Below are positions 6,422 through 6,491 of a DNA stretch of 6,491 bases, one piece after another. Location: positions 1-6,491 of the forward strand of contig JAEWCK010000234.1 in assembly GCA_023390675.1 (NCBI GenBank). The letters are read 5' to 3'. The notes below the pieces were generated by a model. The model did no database searches. It saw only the letters and a list, made by a program, of their open reading frames with translations, and was not told the DNA's origin. Every line of letters starts with the position of its first letter. Position 1 is the stretch's first letter. This DNA is from Pseudomonadota bacterium. Its GTDB lineage: Bacteria > Pseudomonadota > Alphaproteobacteria > Sphingomonadales > Sphingomonadaceae. The translations under genes were made by a program, and so were the position numbers.

Positions 6422-6440
6422 ATGCCCGTTCCGCGGGCAT
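6422..6440. promoter_or_regulatory. Leader hairpin upstream of the second YmgE-family gene
   Basis: ATGCCCG (6422-6428) and CGGGCAT (6434-6440) form a perfect 7-bp stem with a 5-nt loop. It lies between the proposed transcription start and the GGAGG site, ending 7 nt upstream of it, so it falls in the mRNA leader. It has no T-run and is therefore not a terminator. It may influence translation or mRNA stability, or bind a protein as DNA. Confidence 0.4.
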
Positions 6441-6450
6441 GTGGCGGTAT

Positions 6451-6476
6451 GACGCGCGATCCCTGAAAATGGTTCC
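6451..6476 (-). promoter_or_regulatory. Candidate EcfG (general stress sigma factor) promoter
   Basis: On the minus strand, GGAAC (6476-6472) is followed after exactly 17 bp by CGTC (6454-6451). The alphaproteobacterial EcfG consensus is GGAAC, 16-17 bp, CGTT, so this matches 8 of 9 fixed positions with allowed spacing. The predicted transcription start near 6444 leaves a leader of about 40 nt before the ATG at 6405. Confidence 0.55.
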
Positions 6477-6491
6477 GCCCGCGTTTCGAGA

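Overview
The window is GC-rich DNA, very probably from an alphaproteobacterium and most likely the Sphingomonas group. This rests on base composition, strongly GC-biased third codon positions and the character of the proteins, not on any marker gene. No mobile element, CRISPR array, tRNA or rRNA is visible, and I see no clear novel system. The interest lies mainly in the regulatory DNA between the genes.

Left two thirds (1-4783, minus strand). A compact efflux operon reads right to left: a membrane-anchored periplasmic adaptor (3578-4783), then 9 bp later a full-length RND (resistance-nodulation-division) inner-membrane pump (413-3568). A hairpin plus T-run follows the pump (357-390) and looks like the operon terminator. 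Immediately after it, in the same direction, starts a DUF445 membrane protein (1-324) that runs off the left edge. Neither an outer-membrane channel nor a regulator gene lies in the window, so the pump probably borrows a TolC-type channel encoded elsewhere.

Divergent intergenic region (4784-5009). It holds a good -10 box for the efflux operon, a 12-bp palindrome just upstream of the adaptor start, a second inverted repeat, and the strong ribosome binding site of the rightward gene.

Right third (5010-6405). Two small membrane proteins of the GlsB/YeaQ/YmgE family, both 86 residues and pointing towards each other, flank a secreted SIMPL-domain (DUF541) protein. The first (5010-5270, plus) is followed by two hairpins, the second a strong terminator that abuts the ribosome binding site of the SIMPL gene (5369-6085, plus). 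A bidirectional terminator (6092-6124) separates the SIMPL gene from the convergent second small protein (6145-6405, minus). That gene is preceded by a near-match to the promoter of the alphaproteobacterial general stress sigma factor EcfG. Together these genes suggest an envelope-maintenance and stress neighbourhood next to a drug or toxicant efflux operon. The functional link between the two halves is inference from proximity only.
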